Shown here one piece after another: positions 24,731-34,251 of a DNA stretch of 64,000 nt. Both the position numbers and the translations under genes were made by a program. Under the pieces are notes generated by a model. That model was not told the DNA's origin and did not search any database. It saw only the letters and a program-made list of their open reading frames with translations. Every line of letters begins with the position of its first letter. The first letter of the stretch is position 1. This DNA comes from DATEDA01 sp963789885 (GTDB taxonomy: Bacteria; Pseudomonadota; Gammaproteobacteria; Burkholderiales; SG8-39), in assembly GCA_963789885.1 (NCBI GenBank), contig CAWBNB010000050.1:310001-374000 (forward strand), written 5' to 3'.

Positions 24731-26227
24731 ATGACCGAGTTCGACCTGCCGATCCTGCTCCCGGCCTACCCCGAGGTGTGGCTGCTCGCCATGGCGTCGA
24801 TCGTCCTGGTCGTCGATCTCTTCCTGCCCGAGGACAGCCGGCGGGCCGCCGTCTACTGGCTCTCGCTCGCGACGCTCGCCGGCTGCGCGCTGCTGACGAT
24901 CGCCGCAGCGCAGGCGACCGGGGGCCAGCCGGCCTACACCTTCGGCGAAATGTTCGTCGCCGACCTGATGGCGCACACGCTGAAGCTGGTCAGCTACGTG
25001 GCGGTCGCGGCGTGCTTCGTCTATTCGCGGCGCTACCTGGCGGACCGCGACATGCTGCGCGGCGAGTACTTCGTGCTGGCATTGTTCGCCCTGCTGGGGA
25101 TGATGGTGATGATCTCGGCGGGCCACATGCTCGTGCTCTACCTCGGGCTCGAGCTGATGTCGCTCTGCCTCTACTCGATGGTGGCGCTGAACCGCGATTC
25201 GGCGCTCTCGACCGAGGCGGCGATGAAGTACTTCATCCTCGGCGCGCTCGCCTCCGGCGTCCTCCTCTACGGGATGTCGATGCTCTATGGCGCGACCGGC
25301 ACGCTCAACATCGTGCAGATCGCGCAGACGATCGCCGCCGGCAAGGCGAACAAGGTCGTGCTCGTGTTCGGCCTCGTCTTCGTCGTCGCCGGCCTCGCGT
25401 TCAAGCTCGGCGTGGTGCCGTTCCACATGTGGATCCCCGACGTGTACGACGGCGCGCCGAACGCGATGACCCTCTTCATCGGCGCAGCGCCGAAGCTCGC
25501 GGCGTTCGCGATGATGATGCGGATGCTGGTGAACGGACTGGTCGATCTCGCCGGCGACTGGCAGCAGATGCTGGTGATCATGTCGGTGCTGTCGATGGCG
25601 ATCGGCAACTTCGCCGCGATCGCGCAGACGAGCATCAAGCGGATGCTCGCGTACTCGACGATCTCGCACATGGGCTTCGTGCTGCTCGGGCTGCTCGCGG
25701 GCAGGGTCGCCGGCAACCTGCTTTCGGCGCCCGATGCCTACAGCGCGGCGATGTTCTACTCGATCATCTACGTGCTGATGAGCCTCGGCGCCTTCGGGAT
25801 GGTGCTGCTGATGTCGCGCGCCGGCTTCGAGGCGGACCAGGTCACCGACTACCGGGGGCTCAACCAGCGCCACCCGTGGTACGCGTTCCTGATGCTGCTC
25901 CTCATGTTCTCGCTCGCCGGCATCCCGCCGACGGTCGGCTTCTACGCCAAGCTCGCGGTGCTCGACGCGGTGATCAAGGCGGGGCAGGTGTGGCTCGCGG
26001 TGTTCGCGGTGCTGATGTCGTTGATCGGCTCGTTCTACTACCTGCGCGTCGTCAAGCTCATGTACTTCGACGAGCCCGAGACCGACGCGCCGATCGAGGC
26101 CGGGTTCGAGATGCGGATGCTCCTGTCGGCGAACGGGCTCGCGGTGCTGGTGCTCGGGGTGATGCCGGGACCGCTGATGGCGCTCTGCCTTGCGGCGATC
26201 CAGGGCGTCTACCCGCTCGGGCGCTGA
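24731..26227 (+). CDS. nuoN: NADH-quinone oxidoreductase subunit N
   Basis: A 498-residue third antiporter-like proton-pumping subunit, last gene of the nuo operon. Landmarks: YLGLELMSLCLYSMVALNRD, FKLGVVPFHMWIPDVYDGAPN and KRMLAYSTISHMGFVLLG. No obvious terminator follows; NUDIX starts 22 bp later and may be co-transcribed. Confidence 0.97.
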   Translation: MTEFDLPILLPAYPEVWLLAMASIVLVVDLFLPEDSRRAAVYWLSLATLAGCALLTIAAAQATGGQPAYTFGEMFVADLMAHTLKLVSYVAVAACFVYSRRYLADRDMLRGEYFVLALFALLGMMVMISAGHMLVLYLGLELMSLCLYSMVALNRDSALSTEAAMKYFILGALASGVLLYGMSMLYGATGTLNIVQIAQTIAAGKANKVVLVFGLVFVVAGLAFKLGVVPFHMWIPDVYDGAPNAMTLFIGAAPKLAAFAMMMRMLVNGLVDLAGDWQQMLVIMSVLSMAIGNFAAIAQTSIKRMLAYSTISHMGFVLLGLLAGRVAGNLLSAPDAYSAAMFYSIIYVLMSLGAFGMVLLMSRAGFEADQVTDYRGLNQRHPWYAFLMLLLMFSLAGIPPTVGFYAKLAVLDAVIKAGQVWLAVFAVLMSLIGSFYYLRVVKLMYFDEPETDAPIEAGFEMRMLLSANGLAVLVLGVMPGPLMALCLAAIQGVYPLGR

Positions 26228-26249
26228 AGCGCGTCCGGGCGCCTCGCCG

Positions 26250-26840
26250 ATGGCCGACGAATTCCACGCGAGTGGCCACGCCGCGCTCACCGAGACGCGG
26301 GTGGCGGGCGAATCGGTGTACGACGGCGTGCTGCTGCACGTCAGGCGCGACACGGTCCGCCTTCCCGACGGGCGCTCCGCCGTCCGCGAGTACATCGAGC
26401 ATCCCGGCGCGGTGACGATCCTGCCAATCCTCGACTCGGGCGAGCTCCTGATGGAGCGGCAGTACCGGTATCCGCTCGGCCGCGAGCTCTACGAGCTGCC
26501 GGCCGGCAAGATCGATCCGGGCGAGGCGACGGTGGAGACGGCGAAGCGCGAGCTCCGCGAGGAAACGGGCTACGCGGCGCGGGACTGGCGGTACCTCACG
26601 ACCTTCCACCCGGTGGTCGGCTACTCGGATGAGCGGATCGAGCTGTGGGTCGCGCGCGGTCTGACGCACCACGGCCGGACGCTCGACGAGGGCGAGTTCC
26701 TCGAGACGTTCCCGGTGGCGCTCGGGACGGCGCTGGAATGGGTGCGGACGGGGCGGATCAGCGACGCCAAGACGATCGTCGGCGTGTTCTGGGCCGAGAA
26801 GCTCGCCGCCGGGGCCTGGCCTCCCGGTGCGGCCCCTTAA
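26250..26840 (+). CDS. NUDIX hydrolase (ADP-ribose pyrophosphatase type)
   Basis: A 196-residue protein with a full NUDIX box: G in AGKID, then EATVETAKRELREETGY, giving the GX5EX7REUXEEXGU pattern. The upstream EHPGAVTILPIL and RQYRYPLGRELYELPAGK are typical of the NudF/ADP-ribose branch. It probably hydrolyses ADP-ribose or a related nucleoside diphosphate sugar in the cytoplasm. ATG 26250 is chosen because the domain begins soon after. It follows nuoN by 22 bp. Confidence 0.88.
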   Translation: MADEFHASGHAALTETRVAGESVYDGVLLHVRRDTVRLPDGRSAVREYIEHPGAVTILPILDSGELLMERQYRYPLGRELYELPAGKIDPGEATVETAKRELREETGYAARDWRYLTTFHPVVGYSDERIELWVARGLTHHGRTLDEGEFLETFPVALGTALEWVRTGRISDAKTIVGVFWAEKLAAGAWPPGAAP

Positions 26841-26913
26841 GAAACGACACGAAGAGAGAAGACATCCGGAACGTCGGCGGAATCCGGGGCCACGCGTTAA
26901 GGCTGGATCGAGA

Positions 26914-26932
26914 GGCGCCCGGGAAGGGCGCC
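26914..26932 (+). other. Hairpin between NUDIX and the spermidine-synthase-like gene
   Basis: GGCGCCC (26914-26920) and GGGCGCC (26926-26932) form a 7 bp perfect stem with a 5-base loop, 29 bp before the next ATG. No T-run. Confidence 0.35.
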
Positions 26933-26960
26933 CCGGCATACCGGGGGTGATGGAGAAGCC

Positions 26961-28967
26961 ATGCTGCTTTACGCTGCCACGATTTTCGCCAGCGCGTTCC
27001 TGCTGTTCCTCGTCCAGCCGATCGTCGCCAAGCAGATCCTGCCGTGGTTCGGGGGGTCGGCGGCCGTGTGGACGACGTGCGTGTTCTTCTTCCAGTTCCT
27101 CCTGCTCGCGGGCTATGCGTACGCGCACGCGATCGTGCGGTGGGTGCCGCCCCGACTGCAGCTCGTCCTCCACCTGCTCCTGCTCGCGGTCAGCCTGGCG
27201 AGCCTGCCGATCGTCGCGGCGGTAGGCTGGAAGCCCTCGGGCGCGGAGGATCCCGGGCTGCGGATCCTCGGCCTGCTGGTGGCCACGGTCGGCCTTCCGT
27301 ACTTCCTGCTCTCGACGACGAGCCCGCTCGTGCAGGCGTGGTACGCGCGGCGCTTCGACTCGCCGTATCGCCTCTTCGCGCTCTCGAACCTCGCCTCGCT
27401 CGCGGCGCTGCTCCTCTATCCGATCGCGGTCGAGCCGCTGATCCCGACGCGGGCGCAGGCGCTCTCCTGGTCGTGGGGCTATGCGCTCTTCGCCGCGCTG
27501 TGCGTCGGCACCGCGGTCTACAGCCTGCGCGGTGCGGTCGGGACGGTGCACGCGAAAATCGCGCTCGAGCCCGGACCTGCGCCGAGCCTGCGCCTGAGGC
27601 TGCAATGGGTGGCGCTCCCGGCGCTCGCGTCGCTGCTGCTCCTCGCGATTACCAACCACCTCACGCAGAACGTCGCGTCGATCCCGTTCCTGTGGGTGCT
27701 GCCGCTCTCGCTCTACCTCCTCACGTTCATCCTGTGCTTCGACGGGCGCGGGTGGTACCGGCGCGCGGTGTTCTTCCCGCTGGCGGGCCTCGCGGTGGTG
27801 GCGATGGCGTGGGTGCTCACCGATTCGAACCTGATCCACAACCTGAAGCTGTCGATCCCGCTCTTCGCCGCCGGCCTCTTCGTGCTCTGCATGCTCTGCC
27901 ACGGCGAGCTGGTGATGATCCGGCCCGTCCCCGCGCGCCTGACCGAGTTCTACATGCTGATCGCGCTCGGCGGGGCGCTCGGCTCGATGGTGGTGTCGGT
28001 GATCGCGCCGCACGTGCTGCCGGGGGACTTCGAGGTCGCGGCCGGGCTCGCGCTGGCGGCGATCGTGCTCGCGTGGAAGGTCGTCCCGGCCGGCCGGATC
28101 GCGCTCACCGGCGCGCTCGCGGCGGCCGCGTTCACCGGCTACGGCGTGGTCACGTACGTCACCAACGTGATCTCCGACACCCGCGTCCTCAAGCGCAACT
28201 TCTACTCGAGCCTGCGCACCCGCGACGAGGTGCGCGACGAGGGCACGGTGCGCAAGCTCATCCACGGCACGATCAACCACGGCGAGCAGTTCGTCGACGC
28301 GGACAAGCGCCGGCAGGCGATCGCGTACTTCGGACCGAAAGCGGGCATCGTGCGCGCGCTCGAGGCGCTCCGCCATCCCGACATGCGCGTCGGCATCCTC
28401 GGCCTGGGCGCCGGCACGATGGCGGCGTACGGCCGGCGCGGCGACGTCATCCGCTTCTACGAGATCAATTCGCAGGTGATCGAGCTCGCCCGGACCGAGT
28501 TCTCGTACCTCAAGGACAGCGACGCGAAGATCGAGGTGGTGCTCGGCGACGGACGGCTCACGCTCGAATCCGAGCCGCCGGAGCGCTTCGACCTCCTCGC
28601 GGCCGACGCGTTCTCGAGCGACTCGGTGCCGATGCACCTGATGACCAAGGAAGCGCTCCAGCTGTACATGCGCCACGTGCGGCCCGGTGGCGTGGTCGTC
28701 TTCAACGTGACCAACCGCTACCTCGATCTCGCGCCGGTGGTGAAGCGGCTCGCCGATGCGCTCGGGCTGCACGCGCGGCTCGTCAGCAACAGCCCCGACG
28801 AGGCCGAGTACAACATCTATTCGGTGACCGACTTCGTGCTGGTGACCGCCGACCCGACCCTCTTCGACCGGCCCGAGCTCGCCGGCATCGCCGAGCCGAT
28901 CGAGGTGCCGTCCAAGGTGTCGGTGTGGACGGACGACTTCAACAACCTGCTGCAGGCGCTGCGTTGA
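26961..28967 (+). CDS. Membrane-fused spermidine-synthase-like protein
   Basis: A 668-residue protein with about ten membrane helices (residues 1-400), then a Rossmann methyltransferase/spermidine-synthase-like domain. Visible there are VGILGLGAGTMAAYG, the acidic strand end RFYEINSQVIELAR, VVLGDGRLTLE and DLLAADAFSSDSVPMHL. The family is annotated as fused MFS/spermidine synthase; few members have proven activity. The glycine motif is GLGAG rather than the GGGDG of true aminopropyltransferases, so a different SAM-type substrate is possible. It is preceded by a hairpin-bearing 120 bp gap, and its stop overlaps the start of the threonine aldolase. Confidence 0.82.
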   Translation: MLLYAATIFASAFLLFLVQPIVAKQILPWFGGSAAVWTTCVFFFQFLLLAGYAYAHAIVRWVPPRLQLVLHLLLLAVSLASLPIVAAVGWKPSGAEDPGLRILGLLVATVGLPYFLLSTTSPLVQAWYARRFDSPYRLFALSNLASLAALLLYPIAVEPLIPTRAQALSWSWGYALFAALCVGTAVYSLRGAVGTVHAKIALEPGPAPSLRLRLQWVALPALASLLLLAITNHLTQNVASIPFLWVLPLSLYLLTFILCFDGRGWYRRAVFFPLAGLAVVAMAWVLTDSNLIHNLKLSIPLFAAGLFVLCMLCHGELVMIRPVPARLTEFYMLIALGGALGSMVVSVIAPHVLPGDFEVAAGLALAAIVLAWKVVPAGRIALTGALAAAAFTGYGVVTYVTNVISDTRVLKRNFYSSLRTRDEVRDEGTVRKLIHGTINHGEQFVDADKRRQAIAYFGPKAGIVRALEALRHPDMRVGILGLGAGTMAAYGRRGDVIRFYEINSQVIELARTEFSYLKDSDAKIEVVLGDGRLTLESEPPERFDLLAADAFSSDSVPMHLMTKEALQLYMRHVRPGGVVVFNVTNRYLDLAPVVKRLADALGLHARLVSNSPDEAEYNIYSVTDFVLVTADPTLFDRPELAGIAEPIEVPSKVSVWTDDFNNLLQALR

Positions 28968-29975
28968 GCGCGCCGATCGACCTGCGCAGCGACACGGTCA
29001 CCCGGCCGGGTCCGGCGATGCGCGCCGCGCATGGCCGCGGCCGAGGTCGGCGACGACGTCTTCGGCGACGATCCGACCGTGCTCCGACTGCAGGAGCGCA
29101 TGGCCGTGCTGTTCGGTGTGGAAGCGGCGCTCTTCTTCCCGAGCGGCACGCAGTCGAACCTCGCGGCGCTCATGAGCCACTGCCAGCGCGGCGAGGAATA
29201 CATCGTCGGACAGGAAGCGCACACCTACCGCTACGAGGCGGGCGGGGGCGCGGTGCTCGGCAGCATCCAGCCGCAGCCGCTCCCGAACCGTGCGGACGGC
29301 TCCCTCGACCTCGCGGAGGTCGAAGCCGCGATCAAGCCCGACGATCCGCACTTCGCGCGCACGCGCCTCCTCGCCCTCGAGAACACGATCGGCGGGCGCG
29401 TGCTCGGCCGGCCGTACCTCGAGTCCGCGGTCGCGCTGGCACGGCGCCGCGGGCTCGCGACGCATCTCGACGGCGCGCGCGTCTTCAACGCCGCAGTGAA
29501 GCTCGGGACGCCGGTCGCGGAGCTCTGCCGCGGCTTCGACTCGGTATCGGTGTGCCTCTCGAAGGGGCTCGGCGCACCGGCCGGCACGGTGCTCGTCGGC
29601 ACGCGGCCGGTCATCGAGCGTGCGAAGCGGGCGCGCAAGATCCTCGGCGGCGCGATGCGCCAGGCGGGGATCGTCGCGGCCGCGGGCCTCTACGCGCTCG
29701 AGCATCACGTCGAGCGCCTCGCCGAGGATCACGCGAACGCCGCGCGCCTCGCCGCCGGGCTCGCTGGCATCCGCGGCCTGGAGGTCGAGCCGCCGCAGAC
29801 GAACATGGTGTTCGTCCGCATCCCGTCCGATCGCACTGCAGCACTCAAGGCGCACCTCGAGCAGTCGGGCGTGCTCGCCCTGATCGGCCCGCGGACACGT
29901 CTCGCGACGCATCTCGACGTGTCCGCCGACGGGATCGATCGCGCCATCGCCGCATTCCGGGCGTTCTTCGCCTGA
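28964..29975 (+). pseudogene. ltaE: Low-specificity L-threonine aldolase, frameshifted near the N-terminus
   Basis: PLP enzyme that cleaves L-threonine to glycine and acetaldehyde. The normal N-terminus starts at TTG 28964, overlapping the previous stop (SAPIDLRSDTVTRPGPAMRAA). The reading then jumps frame at an extra C (29030), after which MAAAEVGDDVFGDDPT and the rest of the family continue to 29975. PLP lysine region VCLSKGLGAPAGT and HLDGARVFNAAV are intact. Without the extra base the gene would be a normal 337-residue enzyme. An internal ATG at 29031 gives 314 residues lacking the conserved LRSDTVTRP, so it is probably inactive. A sequencing error is possible. Confidence 0.8.
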
Positions 29976-29982
29976 CGCGTGG

Positions 29983-30002
29983 GCCCCCTTTCTCGAGGGG
30001 GC
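29983..30002 (+). other. Hairpin after the threonine aldolase gene
   Basis: GCCCCC (29983-29988) and GGGGGC (29997-30002) with an 8-base loop lie 8 bp after the aldolase stop, before the ABC transporter operon. No T-run, so termination is uncertain. Confidence 0.35.
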
Positions 30003-30074
30003 GAGAGTTGTCACAATTCCGCAAACGCGGCATCGCACCATGTCGTCCGACAAGGGCCGCACCGGGGGAGAAGA

Positions 30075-31145
30075 GTGGCGGCGATCGCCCTTGAGCACGT
30101 AGCGAAGCACTGGGGCGCGACCCGGGCGGTCGACGACGTGAGCTTCGACGTCGCGGCCGGTACGTTCGCAGTGCTGCTCGGGCCCTCCGGCTGCGGAAAG
30201 TCCACGACGCTGCGGCTGATCGCGGGGCTCGAGACGGTCACCGCCGGCCGGGTCCGCATCGCGGGGGCGGACGTCACGGAGGCCCCGCCGTCGAAGCGCA
30301 ACATCGCGATGGTGTTCCAGTCGTACGCGCTCTTCCCGCATCTCTCGGTGGCCGAGAACATCCTGTTCGGCCTGAGGGTGCGCAAAGTCCCGGCCGCGGA
30401 CCGCGAGCGCCGCCTGAAGCGCGTCGCGGAGCTCCTCGGCCTCGACAAGCTCCTCGCGCGCAAGCCCTCGCAGCTCTCGGGGGGACAGCAGCAGCGCGTC
30501 GCGCTCGGGCGGGCGATCATCGCCGAGCACCCGGTCTGCCTGATGGACGAGCCGCTCTCCAACCTCGACGCGCAGCTCAGGCACGACATGCGCCGGGAGA
30601 TCCGCGGGCTGCAGCAGAAGCTCGGCATCACGATGGTCTACGTGACGCACGACCAGACCGAGGCGATGAGCATGGCCGACCAGGTCGTGCTCCTCCGCGA
30701 GGGCAGGGTCGAGCAGGACGACGCGCCGGCGGCGCTCTACGCGCGGCCGGCCACGGCGTTCGCCGCGCGGTTCATCGGCACGCCGCCGATGAACCTCCTG
30801 CGGCTCGCCGACGGCGCGCGCGGGGCGGTGATCCGCGGTACCGAGGCACCGGCGGTGGCGCCGGGGAAGGGCGAGGGCCTGCTGCTCGGCGTCCGTCCCG
30901 AGGCGGCGGCGATCGATCCTGCCGGCGCGCCCGCGACGGTCGTCTCGATGGAATATCTCGGCGCCGACTCGATCGTCGCCTGCACGGTAGGCGGAGAGCC
31001 GTTCACCGTCCGCGCGCCGGGCAAGCTCGATCTCCCCGTCGGCGCCCGGATCGGGCTCGCCTGGCCGCGCGAGGCGCAGCATTTCTTCCGCGCGGCCGAC
31101 GGCCGCCGCGTGGATACGATCCAGGATTCCGCAGTCGCGGCGTAA
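30075..31145 (+). CDS. ABC transporter ATP-binding protein (UgpC/MalK type)
   Basis: A 356-residue ATPase that starts at GTG 30075 behind GGGGGAG. Walker A GPSGCGKST, Q-loop MVFQSYALFPHLSV, signature LSGGQQQRVALGRA, Walker B CLMDEPLSNLD and H-loop YVTHDQTEAM are all present. A C-terminal TOBE-like domain (about 240-356) is typical of sugar and glycerol-phosphate importers. It energises the receptor and permeases encoded next. Confidence 0.93.
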   Translation: MAAIALEHVAKHWGATRAVDDVSFDVAAGTFAVLLGPSGCGKSTTLRLIAGLETVTAGRVRIAGADVTEAPPSKRNIAMVFQSYALFPHLSVAENILFGLRVRKVPAADRERRLKRVAELLGLDKLLARKPSQLSGGQQQRVALGRAIIAEHPVCLMDEPLSNLDAQLRHDMRREIRGLQQKLGITMVYVTHDQTEAMSMADQVVLLREGRVEQDDAPAALYARPATAFAARFIGTPPMNLLRLADGARGAVIRGTEAPAVAPGKGEGLLLGVRPEAAAIDPAGAPATVVSMEYLGADSIVACTVGGEPFTVRAPGKLDLPVGARIGLAWPREAQHFFRAADGRRVDTIQDSAVAA

Positions 31146-31162
31146 TCGAAGAGGAGGAAGCG

Positions 31163-32452
31163 ATGTTGTCGATGAGACGTATCACGCAGGCACTCGCCGC
31201 GTTTGCTGTGGCCGGCCTGGTGACCGCCGCGCAGGCGCAGACCGAGATCTCGTTCTACTACCCGGTGGCGGTGGGCGGGCCGATCACCAAGATCATCGAC
31301 GGGCTCGCCGCCGATTTCGAGAAGGAGAACCCCGGCATCAAGGTGCAGCCGATCTACGCCGGCACCTACCAGGAGACGATCGTCAAGGCGCTCACCGCCC
31401 ACAAGGCGGGGGACCCGCCGGTCACCTCGGTGCTGCTGTCGACCGACATGTTCACGCTGATCGACGAGGATGCGATCGTCCCGATCGACTCGGTCGCGAC
31501 CTCGGCCGAGGACCGGGCGTGGCTGAAGAGCTTCTTCCCGGCGTTCATGATGAACAGCCAGACCGGCGGCAAGATCTGGGGCGTGCCGTTCCAGCGCTCG
31601 ACCGTGGTCCTGTACTGGAACAAGGAGCTCTTCAAGGAGGCGGGCCTCGATCCGAACAAGCCGCCGGCGACCTGGAGCGAGATGCTCGCGTACGCGCAGA
31701 AGCTCACCAAGCGCGACGGCGCCGGCAACACGACCCAATGGGGCATCCAGGTCCCGTCCTCGGGCTTCCCGTACTGGCTCTTCCAGGGCTTCACCACGCA
31801 GAACGGCGTCGAGCTCATGAACACGGCCGGCGACACCACCTACTACGACAAGCCGGAGGTGATCGAGGCGCTGCAGTTCTGGGTCGACCTCGGCCGCAAG
31901 CACCGGGTCATGCCGCAGGGCGTGGTCGAGTGGGGCACCACGCCGCGCGACTTCTTCGAGCGGAAGATCGCGATGATGTGGACCACTACCGGCAACCTCA
32001 CCAACGTCAAGAACAACGCCAAGTTCGACTTCGGCGTGGCGATGCTGCCGGCGGGCAAGCGGCGCGGCTCGCCGACCGGCGGCGGCAACTTCTACATCTT
32101 CAAGAAGAGCACGCCGCAACAGCAGCAGGCGTCGCTGCGCTTCATCCGCTGGATCACGAGCCCCGAGCGCGCCGCGCAGTGGGGTATCGACACCGGCTAC
32201 GTCGCGGTTCGCGGCGACGCGTGGGAGACGCCGGTGATGAAGAAGTACGTCGCGGGCTTCCCCGCCGCCGCGGTCGCGCGCGACCAGCTGCAGTACGCGG
32301 TCGCCGAGCTCTCCACGCACGAGAACCAGCGCGTGACGAAGGCGCTTAACGACGGTCTGCAGGCTGCGCTCACCGGCGCCAAGACGCCGGCGCAGGCGAT
32401 GCAGGACGCGCAGCGCGAGGCGGAGCGGATCCTCAAGCCGCACCGGCGCTAG
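31163..32452 (+). CDS. ABC transporter substrate-binding protein (UgpB-like)
   Basis: A 429-residue periplasmic receptor with a signal peptide (1-26, cleavage after TAAQAQ) and the extracellular solute-binding family 1 fold. Segments ADFEKENPGIKVQPIYAGTY, TSVLLSTDMFTLID and VPFQRSTVVLYWNKELFKEAG resemble UgpB, the sn-glycerol-3-phosphate receptor, though a sugar ligand cannot be excluded. GAGGAGG precedes the ATG. A hairpin follows before the permease genes. Confidence 0.88.
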   Translation: MLSMRRITQALAAFAVAGLVTAAQAQTEISFYYPVAVGGPITKIIDGLAADFEKENPGIKVQPIYAGTYQETIVKALTAHKAGDPPVTSVLLSTDMFTLIDEDAIVPIDSVATSAEDRAWLKSFFPAFMMNSQTGGKIWGVPFQRSTVVLYWNKELFKEAGLDPNKPPATWSEMLAYAQKLTKRDGAGNTTQWGIQVPSSGFPYWLFQGFTTQNGVELMNTAGDTTYYDKPEVIEALQFWVDLGRKHRVMPQGVVEWGTTPRDFFERKIAMMWTTTGNLTNVKNNAKFDFGVAMLPAGKRRGSPTGGGNFYIFKKSTPQQQQASLRFIRWITSPERAAQWGIDTGYVAVRGDAWETPVMKKYVAGFPAAAVARDQLQYAVAELSTHENQRVTKALNDGLQAALTGAKTPAQAMQDAQREAERILKPHRR

Positions 32453-32478
32453 CGCAACCGGCCGGGCGGGCGCGAGGG

Positions 32479-32496
32479 GCGGGGAGCGATCCCCGC
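32479..32496 (+). other. Hairpin between receptor and permease genes
   Basis: GCGGGGA (32479-32485) and TCCCCGC (32490-32496) form a 7 bp stem with a GCGA loop in the 71 bp gap. Such stems after receptor genes often protect the receptor mRNA from 3' decay. Confidence 0.45.
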
Positions 32497-32523
32497 GTCC
32501 CCCGCGTCCGCCCTCGTTCCCAA

Positions 32524-33399
32524 GTGAACCGCCTCAACGTCCACATTCACGGCTGGCTGCTGCTCGCGCCCGCCGCGGTGCTGCTCGTCGCGTTCACCCA
32601 CTACCCGGCCGCGGCGACGTTCTTCCACAGCTTTTTCTCGACGCCGAAGCCGGGGCGGTCGGCGGTCTACGTCGGGCTCGACAACTACCGGGCGATGTTC
32701 GACGACCCGGTGTTCTGGCAGTCGCTCGCGAACAACGTCTGGTTCGCGCTCGGGACGATCCCGGCGTCGATCGCGCTCGCGATCCTGATGGCGGTGCTGG
32801 TGAACCAGAAACTCGCCGGCCGGGGCTTCCTGCGGCTCGCGTACTTCACGCCCACGATCCTGCCGATGATCGCGGTCGCGAACATCTGGCTCTTCTTCTA
32901 CACGCCGCAGTACGGCCTGCTCGAGCAGCTGACCGGCCTCCTCGGGCTGCCCAGCCACAACTGGCTCGGCAGCCGCGACACGGCGCTCGCGTGCGTGATC
33001 GTCGTGACGATCTGGAAGGAGGCTGGGTTCTTCATGATCTTCTACCTGGCGGCGCTGCAGCAGGTGCCGCCCAGCCTCGCCGAGGCGGCCGCGATCGAGG
33101 GCGCGAGCCGCTGGTATTTCTTCCGCCGGGTGACCTGGCCGCTGCTCGCGCCGACGACGCTGTTCGTGCTGGTGAACGCGGTGATCAACTCGTTCCGGCT
33201 CGTCGACCACATCATCGTGATGACGCGCGGCGGACCGGACAACGTCACCTCGCTGCTCCTCTTCTACATCTACGAGGTCGGGTTCAAGTTCTGGGATCTC
33301 GCGTACGCCGCCGCGCTGACGATGGTGCTGCTCGTGATACTCGGGGCACTGGCGATCGGGCAGTTCGTGTTCCTCGAGCGGCGGGTGCACTACCAGTGA
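32524..33399 (+). CDS. ABC transporter permease (UgpA/MalF type)
   Basis: A 291-residue inner-membrane permease with six helices, starting at GTG 32524. The EAA loop that contacts the ATPase is visible as LAEAAAIEGASRWYFFRRVTWPLLAPT. It pairs with the next permease. The stop overlaps the next GTG (GTGA). Confidence 0.92.
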   Translation: MNRLNVHIHGWLLLAPAAVLLVAFTHYPAAATFFHSFFSTPKPGRSAVYVGLDNYRAMFDDPVFWQSLANNVWFALGTIPASIALAILMAVLVNQKLAGRGFLRLAYFTPTILPMIAVANIWLFFYTPQYGLLEQLTGLLGLPSHNWLGSRDTALACVIVVTIWKEAGFFMIFYLAALQQVPPSLAEAAAIEGASRWYFFRRVTWPLLAPTTLFVLVNAVINSFRLVDHIIVMTRGGPDNVTSLLLFYIYEVGFKFWDLAYAAALTMVLLVILGALAIGQFVFLERRVHYQ

Positions 33400-34223
33400 A
33401 CGGGCCGCACGAGCGCCGCGACCTGGCGCACGCCCTCGAGACCGCCGCCGCGTGGCTGCTCGCGATCCTGTGGATCTCGCCCCTCGCCTACGCGGTCTGG
33501 ACGGCGTTCCACCCGGCCGAGTTCTCGGTGCGGTTCATCCTCGACGCGCCGCTGACCTTGCAGAACTTCGCGAACGCGTGGCAGGCGGCGCCGTTCGCGC
33601 GCTACTTCGTGAACACGGTGGCGCTCGTGACCATGATCCTCGCCGCCCAGCTGGTGATCGGCACTCTGGCCGCGTACGCTTTCGCCCGTTACGCGTTCTT
33701 CGGGCGTGACGTGGTCTTCATCCTGGTGCTGGTGCAGCTGATGATCATGCCCGACGTGCTGATCGTGGAGAACTACCGCACGATGAGCGCGCTCGGGATC
33801 CTCGACTCGATCCCGGCGATCGGACTGCCATACATGGCCTCGGCGTTCGGAATCTTCCTGCTGCGGCAGACGTTCAAGACCATCCCGCGCGAGCTCGACG
33901 AGGCGGCGCGGGTCGAGGGGGCGGGCGCCCTGGAGGTGCTGTGGAAGGTGTACGTGCCGCTCGCGCGGCCGGTGTACGTCGCCTACGGCCTGGTGTCGGT
34001 GAGCTACCACTGGAACAATTTCCTGTGGCCGATCATCGTCACCAACACCGTCGGCTCGCGGCCGCTGACCGTCGGGCTGCAGGTGTTCTCGTCAACCGAC
34101 CAGGGGATCGACTGGTCGATCATCACCGCCGCGACCCTGATGACCTCGGCGCCGCTCCTCGTCGCGTTCCTGCTGTTCCAGCGGCAGTTCGTCCAGTCGT
34201 TCATGCGGGCGGGCATCCGCTGA
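33396..34223 (+). CDS. ABC transporter permease (UgpE/MalG type)
   Basis: A 275-residue six-helix permease, starting at GTG within the upstream stop. The EAA loop ELDEAARVEGAGALEVLWKVYVPLARP and C-terminal FQRQFVQSFMRAGIR are typical of the MalG/UgpE side of the carbohydrate ABC importers. It forms a heterodimeric channel with the preceding permease. Confidence 0.92.
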   Translation: MNGPHERRDLAHALETAAAWLLAILWISPLAYAVWTAFHPAEFSVRFILDAPLTLQNFANAWQAAPFARYFVNTVALVTMILAAQLVIGTLAAYAFARYAFFGRDVVFILVLVQLMIMPDVLIVENYRTMSALGILDSIPAIGLPYMASAFGIFLLRQTFKTIPRELDEAARVEGAGALEVLWKVYVPLARPVYVAYGLVSVSYHWNNFLWPIIVTNTVGSRPLTVGLQVFSSTDQGIDWSIITAATLMTSAPLLVAFLLFQRQFVQSFMRAGIR

Positions 34224-34251
34224 GCGCAGGGCGCCGTACCGGAGACAAGCG

